64,000 nt of DNA, taken from contig NZ_JAFCKT010000004.1 in the NCBI RefSeq assembly GCF_018129985.1, forward strand, positions 372,001-436,000. Direction: 5' to 3'. This DNA comes from Bradyrhizobium sp. SZCCT0148 (GTDB taxonomy: Bacteria > Pseudomonadota > Alphaproteobacteria > Rhizobiales > Xanthobacteraceae). Under the pieces are notes generated by a model that made no database searches, was not told the DNA's origin, and was given only the letters and a program-made list of their open reading frames with translations. Positions 35,492-46,148 of the stretch are shown piece after piece (position 1 is the first letter of the stretch; each line of letters opens with the position of its first letter). The translations under genes were made by a program, and so were the position numbers.

Positions 35492-35698
35492 GCCTTATCC
35501 AGTTCCTAATCGGCTCGGTCTGAGAGCATATTGCGCGCCCCGCGAACGGCTTGAAAACGCCATACCAATGGGAGGCTTGCCCTTTGAAAATGCGCGGGAA
35601 TTCGACGCGAGGGGTTTAGCAGGTGAAGCGGTCTTTTCGCAAGCAGGCGAAGTGTGGCCGAATCGATCAAGAAGTGGCGATTTGGGCCGATGCGCCGG

Positions 35699-36484
35699 TC
35701 ATTCGGGCTGCGCCGTGCCAATTCGGCGCGGCGCGCGGTCCGCGCTCTCGTCCTTCAGCGCCACGCCGCTGATCTGCCGCGCCAGCCCCTCGCGAACCAG
35801 CCAGGCGATCTTGAAGGCGGCCTCGTCATAGCTCAACCCGGCGCGGTGGATGTTCGAGACGCAATTGCGCTCGGCGTCGCTGCGGCCCGGCTTCGGGGCG
35901 AAGGTCAGATAGGCGCCGAGGCTGTCGGGCGCGGACAGGCCCGGCCGCTCGCCGATCAGCATCAGGGCCATGCGCGCGCCGAGAAGGGCGCCAATCTCGT
36001 CGCCGAGCGCAACGCGCGCGCCTGAGGCGACGACGGCTTGGTCGATCGCGACGTCGCTGCCTCCCGCAAGCAGCGGCAGCAGACGACACACCAGGGCTGC
36101 CGCATGGGCGTGGACCGCCGCGGCGGACAGGCCGTCGCCGATCACGAGCGCGAGCCGGCACGGGGTCGAGGCTGCTTGCGCCAAAACCTCGACCGAGCCG
36201 GGGGCGAGCCGCCGTCCCAGATCCGGCCGCCGCAAATAGTCCTTGCGGTCGACGGCCTGGCTCCTCACCTCGGTGACGGCAAGGCTCATCGCGCCGAGAT
36301 CGGCGGCGAGACGCGGCGCATCGAAGGCGGCATGCACGGCATCGCGGGCGCGGGCATGATCGAGCGTGAAATCGAGCAGCGCCTTGGTCGGCACGCTCGC
36401 GCCGCTGCGGCCGATCGCGACGCGCGCGGGCGTGAACGCCCGCAGATCGAGGGTCGGACGGCGCGGCAGGGCCGGATCAGACAT
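35699..36484 (-). CDS. eutC: EutC, ethanolamine ammonia-lyase small subunit
   Basis: Small subunit of the B12-dependent lyase that splits ethanolamine to acetaldehyde and ammonia. The 261-aa protein matches the family through [17 protein letters not shown] near the N-terminus, [37 protein letters not shown] and [13 protein letters not shown]. It lies only 6 nt behind hpnP, so it is probably co-transcribed with it, while its partner eutB is on the other side of hpnP. Confidence 0.93.
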   Translation of the reverse strand: MSDPALPRRPTLDLRAFTPARVAIGRSGASVPTKALLDFTLDHARARDAVHAAFDAPRLAADLGAMSLAVTEVRSQAVDRKDYLRRPDLGRRLAPGSVEVLAQAASTPCRLALVIGDGLSAAAVHAHAAALVCRLLPLLAGGSDVAIDQAVVASGARVALGDEIGALLGARMALMLIGERPGLSAPDSLGAYLTFAPKPGRSDAERNCVSNIHRAGLSYDEAAFKIAWLVREGLARQISGVALKDESADRAPRRIGTAQPE

Positions 36485-36490
36485 GTCGCG

Positions 36491-38077
36491 TCATTCGGCG
36501 GGAACGGCGGCCTCGCGCAGCCGGATCGAGTAGTTCGAGGCGTTCTGCTTGCCGCTGGAGGCCGCGCGCGCAAAGGTGATGAGGTGGTGCGCGATCAGGG
36601 TGCATCCGATCAGGCCTTCGATGTCGCCGCGCTTGATGCGCCCCAAGGCGAACTTCCAGAACACGCGCTTGTAGTCGCCGAGCACGCCGACCTTCCAGAA
36701 GATGTTGCGCAGCATGACGAGGCCACGCCTGATGTTGGGCCAGGTCTTCATTTCATCCGGTACCGGCATCTTCAGACGGCGCACATAGACATTGTCGCAT
36801 TGATGCTGGTAGCGCGCATAGACCTTCTCGGGCGCATAGGCGACCGCCATCGCATGCTTCCAGGACGCGACGACCTCGTCGTAGGGCAACAGGAAATCGA
36901 CGTTGGAATCGCGGCCGTCGTCGTGGACGAGGCGCCCCTCGCGCTCCAGCCGGTCCCATAGCGGCGTCTTCGGCAGCGCCTGAAGCAAATTGATCGTGAG
37001 CAGCGGAATCCGGGACTCCTCGACAAAACCGAGCAGCGCCTCCGCCGTATTCGGCTTGTCGGTGTCGAGCCCCATGATGATGCCGGACACGACCTCCATG
37101 CCGTAGGAATTGATGGTGCGCACACCCTCCAGGATCGGGACCATCATGTTGTGGTCCTTCTGCATCGCCTTCAGCGCGTCGGGATCCGGCGTCTCGATGC
37201 CGCAGAAGATGGTGACGAAATAGGCCTCGCGCATCTTCTCAAGGATTTCGGGCCGCTTGGCGATGTTGAGCGTCGCCTCGCAGGCCAAGCGCACCACGTA
37301 GCCGGTCCGCTTCTGCCATTCGATCAGATGCGGCAGCAGATCCAGCGCCGCCTTGCGGTTGCCGATGAAATTGTCATCGACGAAATAGACCGTGTCGGTC
37401 ATGCCGCATTCGCGCAGGCGGTCGAGCTCGGCGATGATCTGCTCCGGCGACTTGATGCGCGGATTGCGGCCGTAGAGGCCGGGGATGTCGCAGAACTCGC
37501 ACTGATAGGGACAGCCGCTGGAATACTGGATGCTGCCGAGGAAATATCTCTTCACGTCGGCAAGTTCGTAGGCCGGGATCGGAAACTCCGTCATCGGCAC
37601 GCGATCCTTGGTGGTCAGCACCACCTGGGCCTCGGGACGCGAGGTGTCGCGCGACAGGATCTCGATCAGCTGGTTGGTGGCATCGCCGAGCTCGCCGACG
37701 TGAAGATAGTCGAAGGACGGATAATAGTCGGGACAGGCGCTGACGGACGGACCGCCGAGCGCGACCGGCAGATCGAATTCATGCGCGCGGCGGCAGATGT
37801 CGTTCATCTGCTGGCGCTGGATGTGCATGCCGCTGACGAAGACGGCTTCCGCCCATTCGAACTCTTCCCTGGTCGCACGACGCAGGTTCTCGTCGACGAA
37901 TTTGACCTGCCATTCCTGCGGAAGATAGGCCGCGAGCAGCAAAAGCCCTTGCGGCGGCATGAAGGCACGGACGCCATCGGTCAGGGGATAGGAATGCTCG
38001 AACGTACCGAACGACGATGTATAGCGCGGAAACACACAGAGAATCCGCCGGGACGTTCCGTTACTTTCAGCTCGCAT
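36491..38077 (-). CDS. hpnP: HpnP, hopanoid C-2 methylase (B12-binding radical SAM)
   Basis: Methylates hopanoids at C-2, giving 2-methylhopanoids. The 528-aa protein has an N-terminal cobalamin-binding-type domain (ILCVFPRYTSSFGTFEHSYP, ALGGPSVSACPDYY, DYLHVGELGD), a radical SAM core with GCPYQCEFC (Cys189, Cys193, Cys196) and a DUF4070-type C-terminal part. HpnJ, another cluster radical SAM protein, starts differently (LNPPSFxGFDGG), so I prefer HpnP. ATG 38077 has GGGGGAG 5 nt upstream; the frame open to 38131 has none. It stands between eutB and eutC. In Rhodopseudomonas hpnP is controlled by the general stress sigma factor EcfG; I see only a partial EcfG-like site upstream. Confidence 0.88.
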   Translation of the reverse strand: MRAESNGTSRRILCVFPRYTSSFGTFEHSYPLTDGVRAFMPPQGLLLLAAYLPQEWQVKFVDENLRRATREEFEWAEAVFVSGMHIQRQQMNDICRRAHEFDLPVALGGPSVSACPDYYPSFDYLHVGELGDATNQLIEILSRDTSRPEAQVVLTTKDRVPMTEFPIPAYELADVKRYFLGSIQYSSGCPYQCEFCDIPGLYGRNPRIKSPEQIIAELDRLRECGMTDTVYFVDDNFIGNRKAALDLLPHLIEWQKRTGYVVRLACEATLNIAKRPEILEKMREAYFVTIFCGIETPDPDALKAMQKDHNMMVPILEGVRTINSYGMEVVSGIIMGLDTDKPNTAEALLGFVEESRIPLLTINLLQALPKTPLWDRLEREGRLVHDDGRDSNVDFLLPYDEVVASWKHAMAVAYAPEKVYARYQHQCDNVYVRRLKMPVPDEMKTWPNIRRGLVMLRNIFWKVGVLGDYKRVFWKFALGRIKRGDIEGLIGCTLIAHHLITFARAASSGKQNASNYSIRLREAAVPAE

Positions 38078-38221
38078 CAAAGCTCCCCCGCCACACTCGA
38101 TCTGGTTGCGGAAATTGCCAGCCAGACACATAGCGTAATGCTGTCGCTGGAATTTCTCAATATTGTGGCGTGACCATAATTCCGGGAGGCGCAGATAGTT
38201 TCCCGAGAAGAATTTTGCGCA

Positions 38222-39604
38222 TCAGGCGATCAGCCGCGCGGCAAAATCGGGCAGCAGGCCTGCATCTCCGGCAAGACGCAGATCGGCGCCAGCGATGCCC
38301 GACCGCACCAGCCAGTCGTCGAATTCCGGAGCACGGCGCAGACCGAAGACGTCTCGGACATAGAGCGCGTCGTGAAAGGACGTCGACTGGTAGTTCAGCA
38401 TGACGTCGTCGGCACCAGGGACGCCCATGATGAAGGTGACGCCGGCGGCGGCGAGCAGCGTCAGCAGATTGTCCATGTCGTCCTGGTCCGCCTCGGCGTG
38501 ATTGGTGTAGCAGATGTCGATTCCGAGCGGCAGGCCGAGCAATTTGCCGCAGAAATGGTCTTCCAGCCCGGCGCGGATGATTTCCTTGCCGTCATAGAGA
38601 TATTCCGGGCCGATGAAGCCGACCACGCTGTTGACCAGCAGCGGGGCGAAGGCGCGGGCGACCGCATAGGCGCGCGCCTCGCAGGTCTGCTGGTCGACGC
38701 CGTGATGGGCGCCCGCCGACAGCGCCGAGCCCTGCCCGGTCTCGAAATACATCACGTTCTGCCCGACGGTGCCGCGCCGCTGCGACAGCCCGGCCTCATG
38801 CGCCTCCTTCAGCAGCGCCAGATCGACGCCAAAACTGCGGTTGGCGGCCTCGGTGCCCGCGACCGACTGGAAGACGAGATCGACCGGCACGCCCTGCCCG
38901 ATCAGCGACAGCGTCGTCGTGACGTGGGTCAGCACGCAGCCCTGCGTCGGGATCTTGAGCCGCGTGATGATCTCGTCGAGCAGCCGCAACAATTGCGCGA
39001 TGACGGCCGGATCGTCACTGGCCGGGTTGATGCCGATGCAGGCATCGCCGGCACCCAGCAGGAGGCCGTCGAGGATCGAGGCGGTGATGCCCCTCGCATC
39101 GTCGGACGGATGGTTGGGCTGCAGCCGCGTGCTCATCCGGCCCTTCAGGCCGATGGTGTTGCGGAAGGCCGTGACGACCTCGCATTTTCGCGCCGCCAGG
39201 ATCAGATCCTGGTTGCGCATCAGCTTCGACACCGCGGCCGCCATCTCCGGGGTGATGCCGGCCGCCAGCTTGCGCAGGACGTCCGGCGTGGCGGCATCCG
39301 ACAGCAGCCAGTCGCGGAAGCCGCCGACCGTCAGGGATGCCACCGGCGCGAAGGCCCTGGCGTCGTGACTGTCGATGACGAGGCGGGTGACCTCGTCGGC
39401 CTCATAGGGGATCACGGCTTCCTGCAGGAACTGGCCGAGCGGAACGTCGGCCAGCGCCATCCGCGCCGCGATCATCTGCTCGGCGGTGTCGGCGGCGATC
39501 CCGGCCAGCCGGTCGCCGGAGCGCGGCGGCGTCGCCTTGGCCAGGAGATCGCGCAGGTCCGGGAAGGTGTGGGTCGTGGCGTCGATGGTGTGGCGGTAGA
39601 CCAA
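38222..39604 (-). CDS. eutB: EutB, ethanolamine ammonia-lyase large subunit
   Basis: Catalytic, adenosylcobalamin-binding subunit of ethanolamine ammonia-lyase. The family start YRHTID...FPDLRDLLAKATP is clear, with GIAADTAEQMIAAR, NPASDD, FVHT-type VLTHVTTTLSLIGQG and the C-terminal FIMGVPGADDVMLNYQSTSF. I use TTG 39604 (460 aa; E. coli EutB is 453) because GGAGAGG lies just before it and the protein begins LVYRHTI like relatives; an upstream TTG at 39643 has no ribosome site. eutC is separated from it by hpnP. Confidence 0.93.
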   Translation of the reverse strand: MVYRHTIDATTHTFPDLRDLLAKATPPRSGDRLAGIAADTAEQMIAARMALADVPLGQFLQEAVIPYEADEVTRLVIDSHDARAFAPVASLTVGGFRDWLLSDAATPDVLRKLAAGITPEMAAAVSKLMRNQDLILAARKCEVVTAFRNTIGLKGRMSTRLQPNHPSDDARGITASILDGLLLGAGDACIGINPASDDPAVIAQLLRLLDEIITRLKIPTQGCVLTHVTTTLSLIGQGVPVDLVFQSVAGTEAANRSFGVDLALLKEAHEAGLSQRRGTVGQNVMYFETGQGSALSAGAHHGVDQQTCEARAYAVARAFAPLLVNSVVGFIGPEYLYDGKEIIRAGLEDHFCGKLLGLPLGIDICYTNHAEADQDDMDNLLTLLAAAGVTFIMGVPGADDVMLNYQSTSFHDALYVRDVFGLRRAPEFDDWLVRSGIAGADLRLAGDAGLLPDFAARLIA

Positions 39605-39920
39605 GGGCCTCTCCGGGGTGCGTCGGCCGGTGGCCGAGTCCAAAGCGATCTGAAGGCGATCCCGATCTCAGGAATACGCGCTTGGCGGCCGGCATGCACG
39701 CCGACGTTTGGGGTACCCCCGCGAAATGACGGGGCGATCTGCGGGACACCGATCAGACACGGGCAACCAGCTGAATTGGTTGGTTATTCTGCCGAACCGG
39801 CGTCTCTTCGCGCGGCTCCGGCGTTAACGCCGCGTCCATCTTCGTTCTGCATAGTTTTGCATTAAATTCGAACGACCCCGCTCACCGGCCGTTTCTGGCC
39901 ATTCCGGGCCCTTGAACATC
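39605..39920. other. Divergent eutB / chemoreceptor intergenic region
   Basis: 316 nt with no gene seen. It must hold promoters for eutB (left) and the chemoreceptor (right); I find no strong consensus or operator. Confidence 0.45.
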
Positions 39921-41660
39921 ATGACATCAGACCGATCTGGGAATGCCGCCAAGCTGGCCGGCCGTTTCACGCTTGCCGCCAAGCTCTATGCGATCTTCGC
40001 GCTGTTCGCGCTGCTCACGGCGGCGATCGCGATGCTGTCCGACTACAACAGCCGCCGCGGCGCCGACCTGACCAACGCGATCGAGACGGCGAACGCGGCC
40101 GCGCTGAACGTCGAGCGCGTCAACTCGCTGGTCTACGCGGTCGTGATGGAATCGCGCGGCGTCTACATGTCGACCGAGCCCGCGGTGGTGAAGAAATACG
40201 GCGACGGCCTGCTCAAGTTCAACGAGCAGATCCTCGATGTCGTGAAGCGCTGGGAGACCATCGTCAAGGCCGACGATGCCGAGCAGTTCGCCATCTTCAA
40301 GAAGCGCATCGAGCAGTTCGTCGAATTCCGCAAGGAACTGGTGCGGCGCGGCGTCGAGATCAACGCCGCCGCGGGCCGCGAATGGGGCGACAACGAGGCC
40401 AACCGCGCGGTGCGCTCGGCGCTGAACAAGGATCTCGAGGTGCTGTCCAAGGTCTATGCCGGGCGTGCCAAGCAGATCGCGCTCGAGACCGAGACCAATC
40501 GCACCCTGTCCTTCGTGCTGACCTGCCTCGGCGGCGTGGCGCTGGCCCTGGTCGTGATCGGAATCGTCATCATCGCTCGCTCGGTGGCCCGGCCGCTCGC
40601 CGCGATCACCGCAACCATCAAGCAGGTCGCCGACGGCGCCGAGAATGTCGTGGTGCCGCACTCCGACCGCGCCGACGAGATCGGCGCGCTCGCCCGCGCG
40701 ATCCAGGTGTTCCAGGAGGCGATGGGCCGCAACCGCAATCTCGCCTCGGAGGTCTCGCAGGGCTCCGCCGCGCGCGAGGAGCGCGCGCGTCATATCGAAC
40801 AGTCCGTCGAGCAGTTTCGCGGAGCGATCGGCGCCATCATGCGCGGCCTCAGCGACAACGCCGCCACCATGCGCGAGACCGCGCAGACCATCACCCGCGT
40901 CACCGCCGATGCGAGCAGCCGCGCCGACACGGCGGCGAACGCCACCGAGCAGGCCTCGCACAACGTCACGGCCGTGGCAGGCGCGGCCGAGGAACTGTCG
41001 GCCTCGGTGGTGGAGATCGGCCGCCAGGTGCGGCAGAGCGCCGGCGCGGTCGAGCAGACCGGCCAGCGCACCGAGAAGTCGATCTCCGAGATCGAGAGCC
41101 TCGCCGCAGCCACGCAGCGCATCGACGGCGTGCTCAACCTGATCCAGGCCATCGCCGAGCAGACCAATCTGCTGGCGCTCAACGCCACCATCGAAGCCGC
41201 GCGCGCCGGCGAAGCCGGTCGCGGCTTTGCCGTGGTCGCCCACGAAGTGAAAGCGCTCGCGGGCCAGACCGCCAAGGCCACCGCGGAGATCAGCGAGAAC
41301 GTCGCGATGATCCAAGCCTCAACCCGCAACGCGGTCGATGCCGTGCGCGAGATCGGCGGCGCGGTGCGCGAGATCAACGAGGTCACCTCCGCGATCGCCG
41401 GCGCCATCGGCCAGCAGGACGCCGCCACGCGCGAGATCTCATCCAACGCGCAAAGTGCCGCGCAAGGCAACGAGACGCTGGTCGCCAACATCACCTCGCT
41501 GCGCGACGCCATCGGCGAGACCGATTCCGCCGCATCCTCGGTGCTGACGGCGGCGGGCAGCCTGACCGAAACCGCGGACACGCTGTCGCGCGAGGTGGAG
41601 AAGTTCTTCCAGAACCTGCGCTCGGGCGCGGCGGACGGACGTATCGCAAAGGCGGGGTAA
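39921..41660 (+). CDS. Methyl-accepting chemotaxis protein
   Basis: A 579-aa inner-membrane chemoreceptor. A first membrane segment ([18 protein letters not shown], about 21-39) and a second ([20 protein letters not shown], about 197-216) bracket a helical periplasmic sensor of about 155 residues; a HAMP domain and a signalling coiled coil follow, with the conserved hairpin tip [16 protein letters not shown]. The signal is unknown. I start at ATG 39921 in place of the TTG three codons earlier. No chemotaxis kinase genes are nearby, so it is an orphan receptor. Confidence 0.92.
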   Translation: MTSDRSGNAAKLAGRFTLAAKLYAIFALFALLTAAIAMLSDYNSRRGADLTNAIETANAAALNVERVNSLVYAVVMESRGVYMSTEPAVVKKYGDGLLKFNEQILDVVKRWETIVKADDAEQFAIFKKRIEQFVEFRKELVRRGVEINAAAGREWGDNEANRAVRSALNKDLEVLSKVYAGRAKQIALETETNRTLSFVLTCLGGVALALVVIGIVIIARSVARPLAAITATIKQVADGAENVVVPHSDRADEIGALARAIQVFQEAMGRNRNLASEVSQGSAAREERARHIEQSVEQFRGAIGAIMRGLSDNAATMRETAQTITRVTADASSRADTAANATEQASHNVTAVAGAAEELSASVVEIGRQVRQSAGAVEQTGQRTEKSISEIESLAAATQRIDGVLNLIQAIAEQTNLLALNATIEAARAGEAGRGFAVVAHEVKALAGQTAKATAEISENVAMIQASTRNAVDAVREIGGAVREINEVTSAIAGAIGQQDAATREISSNAQSAAQGNETLVANITSLRDAIGETDSAASSVLTAAGSLTETADTLSREVEKFFQNLRSGAADGRIAKAG

Positions 41661-41823
41661 CGGCGCGGAGGCGGCGAGGAACTGCGCGCCGCGTTCAAAC
41701 CGCTTCGGCCTGCGATCCGACGCACTCCTGCGCTTTGGCAACGCACGATGCAGCGGGCGACCAGCGTCTGCTCACATCATCGCAGCACGGCTGAACCGAC
41801 GAGAGGGGCCAACCAGCTCGCTC

Positions 41824-42786
41824 TCATTTCCCGTCGAGGAACGCGCGCACCTTGCTCACGGTCTGCGCCGGCTGCTCCTCCATGATCCAATGTCCGGAGC
41901 CGGTGATGATGCCGCCGTCGACCTTGGTGCCGACCTCGCGGATGACCGCAGCTTGCTGATCGCCGAAGGACTTTTCGGCGCCGAGGGCGAGGATCGGCAT
42001 GGTCAGCTTGGTCGCGGCGAAAGCCTTGTTGTCGGTCGCGTCCTTCGCGAACGCCGCGAACTGCTCGAAGGCGTAATGCATGTTGCCGGGCCGGGCGTAG
42101 AGCTTTGCGTAATGATTACGCGTCGCCTCGTCGATGGCCTTGGGATCGGCCGACAGGTCGTTGTAGAAGCGATCGAGATAGATGCGCTCGCGGCCCTTGA
42201 CCAGGCGATCAACGTCGGGGCCGCGGAAATTGAAATGCCACAGCATGGGGCTCTTCAGGATTTCGTCCCAGGGCCCGATGCCCGGCAGCGGTGCGTCGAT
42301 GACGACCCATTTGGTGATGCGATCGGAATATTGCGCCGCCAGCGCATAGCCCACCATGTTGCCGATGTCGTGCGTGACCAGATCGGCCTTCTGGACGTTG
42401 AGCTTGTCCATGACCATGGCGATGTCGACGCCCTGGTTTTTCTTGTCGTAGCCGCTGGCGGGTTGCGACGACAGCCCCATGCCGCGCAGATCCGGGACGA
42501 TCACCGTGTGGTCCTTGTAGAGCACCTTGGCGAGCGGCGCCCACATGTCGCCGGTATCGCCGAAGCCGTGCAGGAGCACGACCGCCGGACCCTTGCCGCC
42601 GACGCGGACATGTAGGGTCGCTCCGTTGACCGAGATGCGCTCGATCCTGAAGGCTGAGGGAAAGGGCTCGACTGCTGCAAAGGCCGATGAACCGCTACAA
42701 ATGAGCAACAGGATCAGGAGAGAGGCAAAAATAGCCGCAATGGGTCGCACGCCGGACGACCGGCCGGCTTGGGCAGAACTGTGCAT
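41824..42786 (-). CDS. Exported alpha/beta hydrolase, epoxide hydrolase/dehalogenase type
   Basis: A 320-aa hydrolase with a signal peptide (IFASLLILLLICSG to SSAFAA). The oxyanion motif is LLHGFGDTG and the nucleophile elbow is VTHDIGNMVG, with Asp140 in place of Ser; the C-terminal histidine is in GSGHWIMEEQP. An Asp nucleophile points to epoxide hydrolase or haloalkane/haloacetate dehalogenase chemistry. Export to the periplasm is notable for this class. It stands alone; substrate unknown. Confidence 0.83.
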   Translation of the reverse strand: MHSSAQAGRSSGVRPIAAIFASLLILLLICSGSSAFAAVEPFPSAFRIERISVNGATLHVRVGGKGPAVVLLHGFGDTGDMWAPLAKVLYKDHTVIVPDLRGMGLSSQPASGYDKKNQGVDIAMVMDKLNVQKADLVTHDIGNMVGYALAAQYSDRITKWVVIDAPLPGIGPWDEILKSPMLWHFNFRGPDVDRLVKGRERIYLDRFYNDLSADPKAIDEATRNHYAKLYARPGNMHYAFEQFAAFAKDATDNKAFAATKLTMPILALGAEKSFGDQQAAVIREVGTKVDGGIITGSGHWIMEEQPAQTVSKVRAFLDGK

Positions 42787-42967
42787 TGTCGCGTTGCTCG
42801 CTGATATGCCGAGCGCAACGACGTCGGCAGTGCCTGCATCACATTATTCGCGGCACCATAAAGCACCATGCTACCTTTAAGCAACTGCTGCTGATGCTTC
42901 AGCTCTCGAGCTCGTTCTCTTTTGCGGATGGGGAGCGCCTGCATCGAGGATGATGCAGGAGACCGCC

Positions 42968-43360
42968 TCATTCGTGAGGCGGCGGCGCCTGGTTGAGGAG
43001 CTGCGACACGGCTGTCACGAGCTGCGCCGGTGCGAAAGGCTTCTGCAAGAGCAGGCTGCTCGGCACACCGTGCGAAGGCCATTGATCGGCCCCTGCTCCG
43101 CTCATGTAGATCACCGGAAGGTCGGGATTGAGTTCTCTGGCGCGTTTCGCAACATCCCATCCCGTGAGCGCGCCCTGCAGATGAATGTCCGTGACCAGCG
43201 CACGGTAATTGTTCTGGTCGCCCAGGAGCAGGGTCACAGCCTCTTCCCCCGATGAGGTCACCTCGCTTTCAAAGCCGCCCTCGGAAAGCGCGCCCTGGAC
43301 CATATCCTGAATGAGGAAGTCGTCCTCGACGACGAGAATCACCACGACCGAACCCTGCAC
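42968..43360 (-). CDS. Single-domain response regulator (REC)
   Basis: A 130-aa stand-alone receiver domain, CheY/CpdR-like. Acidic pocket residues Asp13 and Asp14 (VVEDDFLI), phosphorylation site Asp58 (LVTDIHL) and the conserved Lys107 (LLQKPFAP) are all in place. No output domain, so it works by protein contact. No histidine kinase is adjacent. The start (GTG 43360) is uncertain, as GTG codons a few residues later could also be used. Confidence 0.85.
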   Translation of the reverse strand: MQGSVVVILVVEDDFLIQDMVQGALSEGGFESEVTSSGEEAVTLLLGDQNNYRALVTDIHLQGALTGWDVAKRARELNPDLPVIYMSGAGADQWPSHGVPSSLLLQKPFAPAQLVTAVSQLLNQAPPPHE

Positions 43361-43618
43361 GCCCTATCCCCCAACCCACATCAAGCAGGCTTAAGTCCAA
43401 AAGTGAACATTTGTTCCCTTGGAGCCGAGCGCGCTTGGCCAGCCCGAACGAGTTCGCCACAACCGCAATGCCATATTGGCGGCTCTTTCAATCAAGAGGT
43501 GACGATACGCTGCTCTACGCGCGGAGACAGTGCAGCCTCGACGCTGCGGTTCGCGCCGCCACGGCGCGCGGCATGCGTCTCATGCACAGGCAAGCACAGA
43601 CGGCGGACGCTGACGTCT

Positions 43619-44833
43619 CTATCCTGCCACCCCGCCCCGCTTGATCAGCTCCTTGCCGACCGCAGCCAGATGCACCTGGTCCGGTCCGTCGCCGATGCGG
43701 ATGAAACGGGCGTAGACGTAAGCACGCGCCAGGAACGTATCCTGCGAGACGCCGGCGGCGCCGTGGATCTGGATGGCGCGGTCGATGACGCGCGCAGCCA
43801 TGCCGGGCACCACGATCTTGGCCGCCGCGATCAGATCGCGCGCGGCCTTGTTGCCCCCGCGGTCCATCTTGTCGGCGGCCTGGAGCGTGAGCAAGCGTGC
43901 CTGCGCAATCTCGCAGAAGGAGTTGGCGATGTCCTCGCGCACCGAGCCCTGCTCGGCGAGCGGCCTGCCGAAGGCGACGCGGGAGACGGCGCGCCGGCAC
44001 ATCAATTCGAGCGCGCGCTGGGCGCAGCCGATCAGCCGCATGCAATGGTGGATGCGGCCGGGGCCGAGCCGGCCTTGTGCGATCTCGAAGCCGCGTCCTT
44101 CGCCGAGCAGGATGTTCTCGGCGGGCACGCGGACGTTCTCGTAGACGATTTCGGGATGGCCGCTGGGGGCGTCGTCGTAGCCATAGGTGAGCATGTCTCT
44201 GATGATGCGGACGCCCGGCGTATTTCGGGGCACCAGGATCATGGATTGCTGGCGGTGGCGGTCGGGATCGTCGGGCGCGGTCTTGCCCATCACGATCAGG
44301 ATCTCGCAATCCTCGTTCATCGCGCCTGACGTGAACCACTTGCGGCCGTTGATGACGTAGTCGTCCCCGTCGCGCGTGATGGCGCACTCGATGTTGGTGG
44401 CATCGCTGGAGGCGACTTGCGGCTCGGTCATCGAGAAGCCGGAGCGGATCCGCCCCTCCAGCAGCGGCTTCAGCCAACGCTCCTGCTGCGCCTTGGTGGC
44501 GTAGTTGGCGAGCACCTCCATGTTGCCGACGTCGGGCGCGGAACAGTTGAAGACCTCGGGCGCCCACAGGATGCGGCCCATGATCTCCTTTACAGGCGCG
44601 TATTCGAGATTGGTCAGCCCCGGTCCGTGCTCGCCGGACAGGAACAGGTTCCACAGCCCCTGCTCACGCGCCAGCCGCTTCAGGTCCTGCAGCACCGGCG
44701 GCGTCCTGTAGCGCGAAGCGTCCGGCTTCACCTGCTCGCAATAGAGCTCCTCGACCGGCTCGACATGGGTGCGCATGAACTGCCGGACGCGGTCCTGCAG
44801 TTCGAGCGAACGGGCGGAGTGCTGGAAGTCCAT
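43619..44833 (-). CDS. Acyl-CoA dehydrogenase
   Basis: FAD-dependent acyl-CoA dehydrogenase, 404 aa, most like the ACAD10/11-type group found in fatty or aromatic acid catabolism. Family motifs are visible: [51 protein letters not shown] and [22 protein letters not shown] 44833 follows AGGGGAT; the frame upstream to 44854 has no support. The upstream gene on the same strand encodes a branched-chain amino acid-type binding protein, separated by a hairpin. Confidence 0.9.
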   Translation of the reverse strand: MDFQHSARSLELQDRVRQFMRTHVEPVEELYCEQVKPDASRYRTPPVLQDLKRLAREQGLWNLFLSGEHGPGLTNLEYAPVKEIMGRILWAPEVFNCSAPDVGNMEVLANYATKAQQERWLKPLLEGRIRSGFSMTEPQVASSDATNIECAITRDGDDYVINGRKWFTSGAMNEDCEILIVMGKTAPDDPDRHRQQSMILVPRNTPGVRIIRDMLTYGYDDAPSGHPEIVYENVRVPAENILLGEGRGFEIAQGRLGPGRIHHCMRLIGCAQRALELMCRRAVSRVAFGRPLAEQGSVREDIANSFCEIAQARLLTLQAADKMDRGGNKAARDLIAAAKIVVPGMAARVIDRAIQIHGAAGVSQDTFLARAYVYARFIRIGDGPDQVHLAAVGKELIKRGGVAG

Positions 44834-44861
44834 GGGATCCCCTGTTCGCAACATCTGAGGT

Positions 44862-44892
44862 CGTCATGCCCGGGCCTTTCCCGGGCATGACG
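44862..44892. repeat. Short palindrome, possible REP or terminator
   Basis: cgtcatgcccggg (44862-44874) and cccgggcatgacg (44880-44892) form a perfect 13-bp hairpin with a 5-nt loop. There is no T run, and the sequence matches the Bradyrhizobium repeat type gtcatgcccgggc. It separates the binding-protein and dehydrogenase genes. Confidence 0.7.
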
Positions 44893-44936
44893 ATGTGGAA
44901 ACAACGACATCCCCGAAGCGGGCGTTCCGCCGCGTC

Positions 44937-46148
44937 TCACGTCCCGCGCAACAGCTCGCTTGCGACCACCCAGTCGTTGCCGTCGAATTGCAGCATGTAG
45001 CCGTCCTTGATCGGACGAAAATCCTGCGGCGTGGTGTTGAGCGTGATGCCCGGCATCAGCAGCGACAGCGGCACGTTCTTCAAATTCGCGGCCTGTGCCA
45101 TGATGTTCTCGCGCGTCAGATTGTCCTTGCACTGCTTCAGCAGCACCACCAGCGCCTCGGCGACGGTGTAGCCGTAGAGGCCGGCCACGTTGTTGACGTC
45201 GGCATTGGGCAGCCGCTTCTTCATGAAGTCGATATAGGCCGTCATCGCGGGGTCGTCCTTCGGCTGCTCGACGAAGGGCTTGAGCGAGCCGAGCGAGAGC
45301 ACGCCCTTGCCGGCCTCAAGTCCCGCCGGCACCATCACGGTCGCCTTGTTGGCGCAGCCGCTGGCGAGGAAGCGCGTCGGTTGCCAGCCGACCTCGTGGG
45401 CTTTCCGGATTGCCTGCGCACAGGCGCGCGGCGTCACCGAATAGATCATGAAGACGTCGGCCTTGGTGTTCGCCAGCGTCAGCACCTGGGAATCGACCGT
45501 GGGATCGGCGACCTCGAAGCTCGAGGCCATCGCGATCGCCTTGTCGGCGTCGGCACCGAGCGCTTCCTTGACCCCGCGAAGATATTCCTTGCCGGCGTCA
45601 TCGTTCTGGTAGAGCACCGCGAAGCGCGCGTTCGGGTTCTTGGCGCGGGCATAGGCGACGTCGATGGCGGCCTCGCTGGTGTAATTCGGCGCCCAGGGCA
45701 GCGCCATCGACCACGGCATGTTGGCGGGGTCGTTCCATTTCGAGGCCGAGCTGATCAGGAACAGCTGCGGCACCTTGTTGCTGTTGAGATATTTTGCGAT
45801 CGCCGAGCTCGGCGCCGTGCCCATGGTCGCGAAGATGAAGGCGACGCCGTCGCCTTCGACGAGGCGCCGCGCGGCCTCCATGGTCTTGGGCGGCGAGAAC
45901 GCGTCGTCCAGCGAGATCAGATTGAGCTTGCGGCCGCCAACCCCGCCCTTCTCGTTGACCTCGTCGAAATAGGCCGCGATCACCCGGCCCGTGATGCTGA
46001 GCGGCGAGGCCGGCCCGCTATAGGGCATGGTGTTGCCGATCTTGATCTCGGTATCGCTCACGCCGGGACCGTAGGATTTCTGCGCGGAGACTGGCGTGGA
46101 CAGGCAGGCGGCAGCGAGCGCTGCCGCCAGGGCCAAGGCGGCTTTCAT
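44937..46148 (-). CDS. ABC transporter substrate-binding protein (LivK/branched-chain amino acid type)
   Basis: A 403-aa periplasmic binding protein of the Leu/Ile/Val-binding family (PF13458): a signal peptide ending near VSA-Q, then TEIKIGNTMPYSGPASPLSI, FAVLYQNDDAGKEYLRGVKE and a C-terminal lobe. In this family many members bind aromatic or other carboxylates. No permease or ATPase gene is nearby, so it is an orphan binding protein or works with a transporter elsewhere. Confidence 0.88.
   Translation of the reverse strand: MKAALALAAALAAACLSTPVSAQKSYGPGVSDTEIKIGNTMPYSGPASPLSITGRVIAAYFDEVNEKGGVGGRKLNLISLDDAFSPPKTMEAARRLVEGDGVAFIFATMGTAPSSAIAKYLNSNKVPQLFLISSASKWNDPANMPWSMALPWAPNYTSEAAIDVAYARAKNPNARFAVLYQNDDAGKEYLRGVKEALGADADKAIAMASSFEVADPTVDSQVLTLANTKADVFMIYSVTPRACAQAIRKAHEVGWQPTRFLASGCANKATVMVPAGLEAGKGVLSLGSLKPFVEQPKDDPAMTAYIDFMKKRLPNADVNNVAGLYGYTVAEALVVLLKQCKDNLTRENIMAQAANLKNVPLSLLMPGITLNTTPQDFRPIKDGYMLQFDGNDWVVASELLRGT

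Noticed and set aside
36491-38077. HpnJ as identity for the B12-type radical SAM protein
   Set aside because: N-terminal sequence and C-terminal part fit HpnP, not HpnJ.
38078-38221. EcfG general stress promoter upstream of hpnP
   Set aside because: A GGAAAC-like element is present on the minus strand, but no matching CGTT element at the expected spacing is found. Known regulation in Rhodopseudomonas is not proof here.
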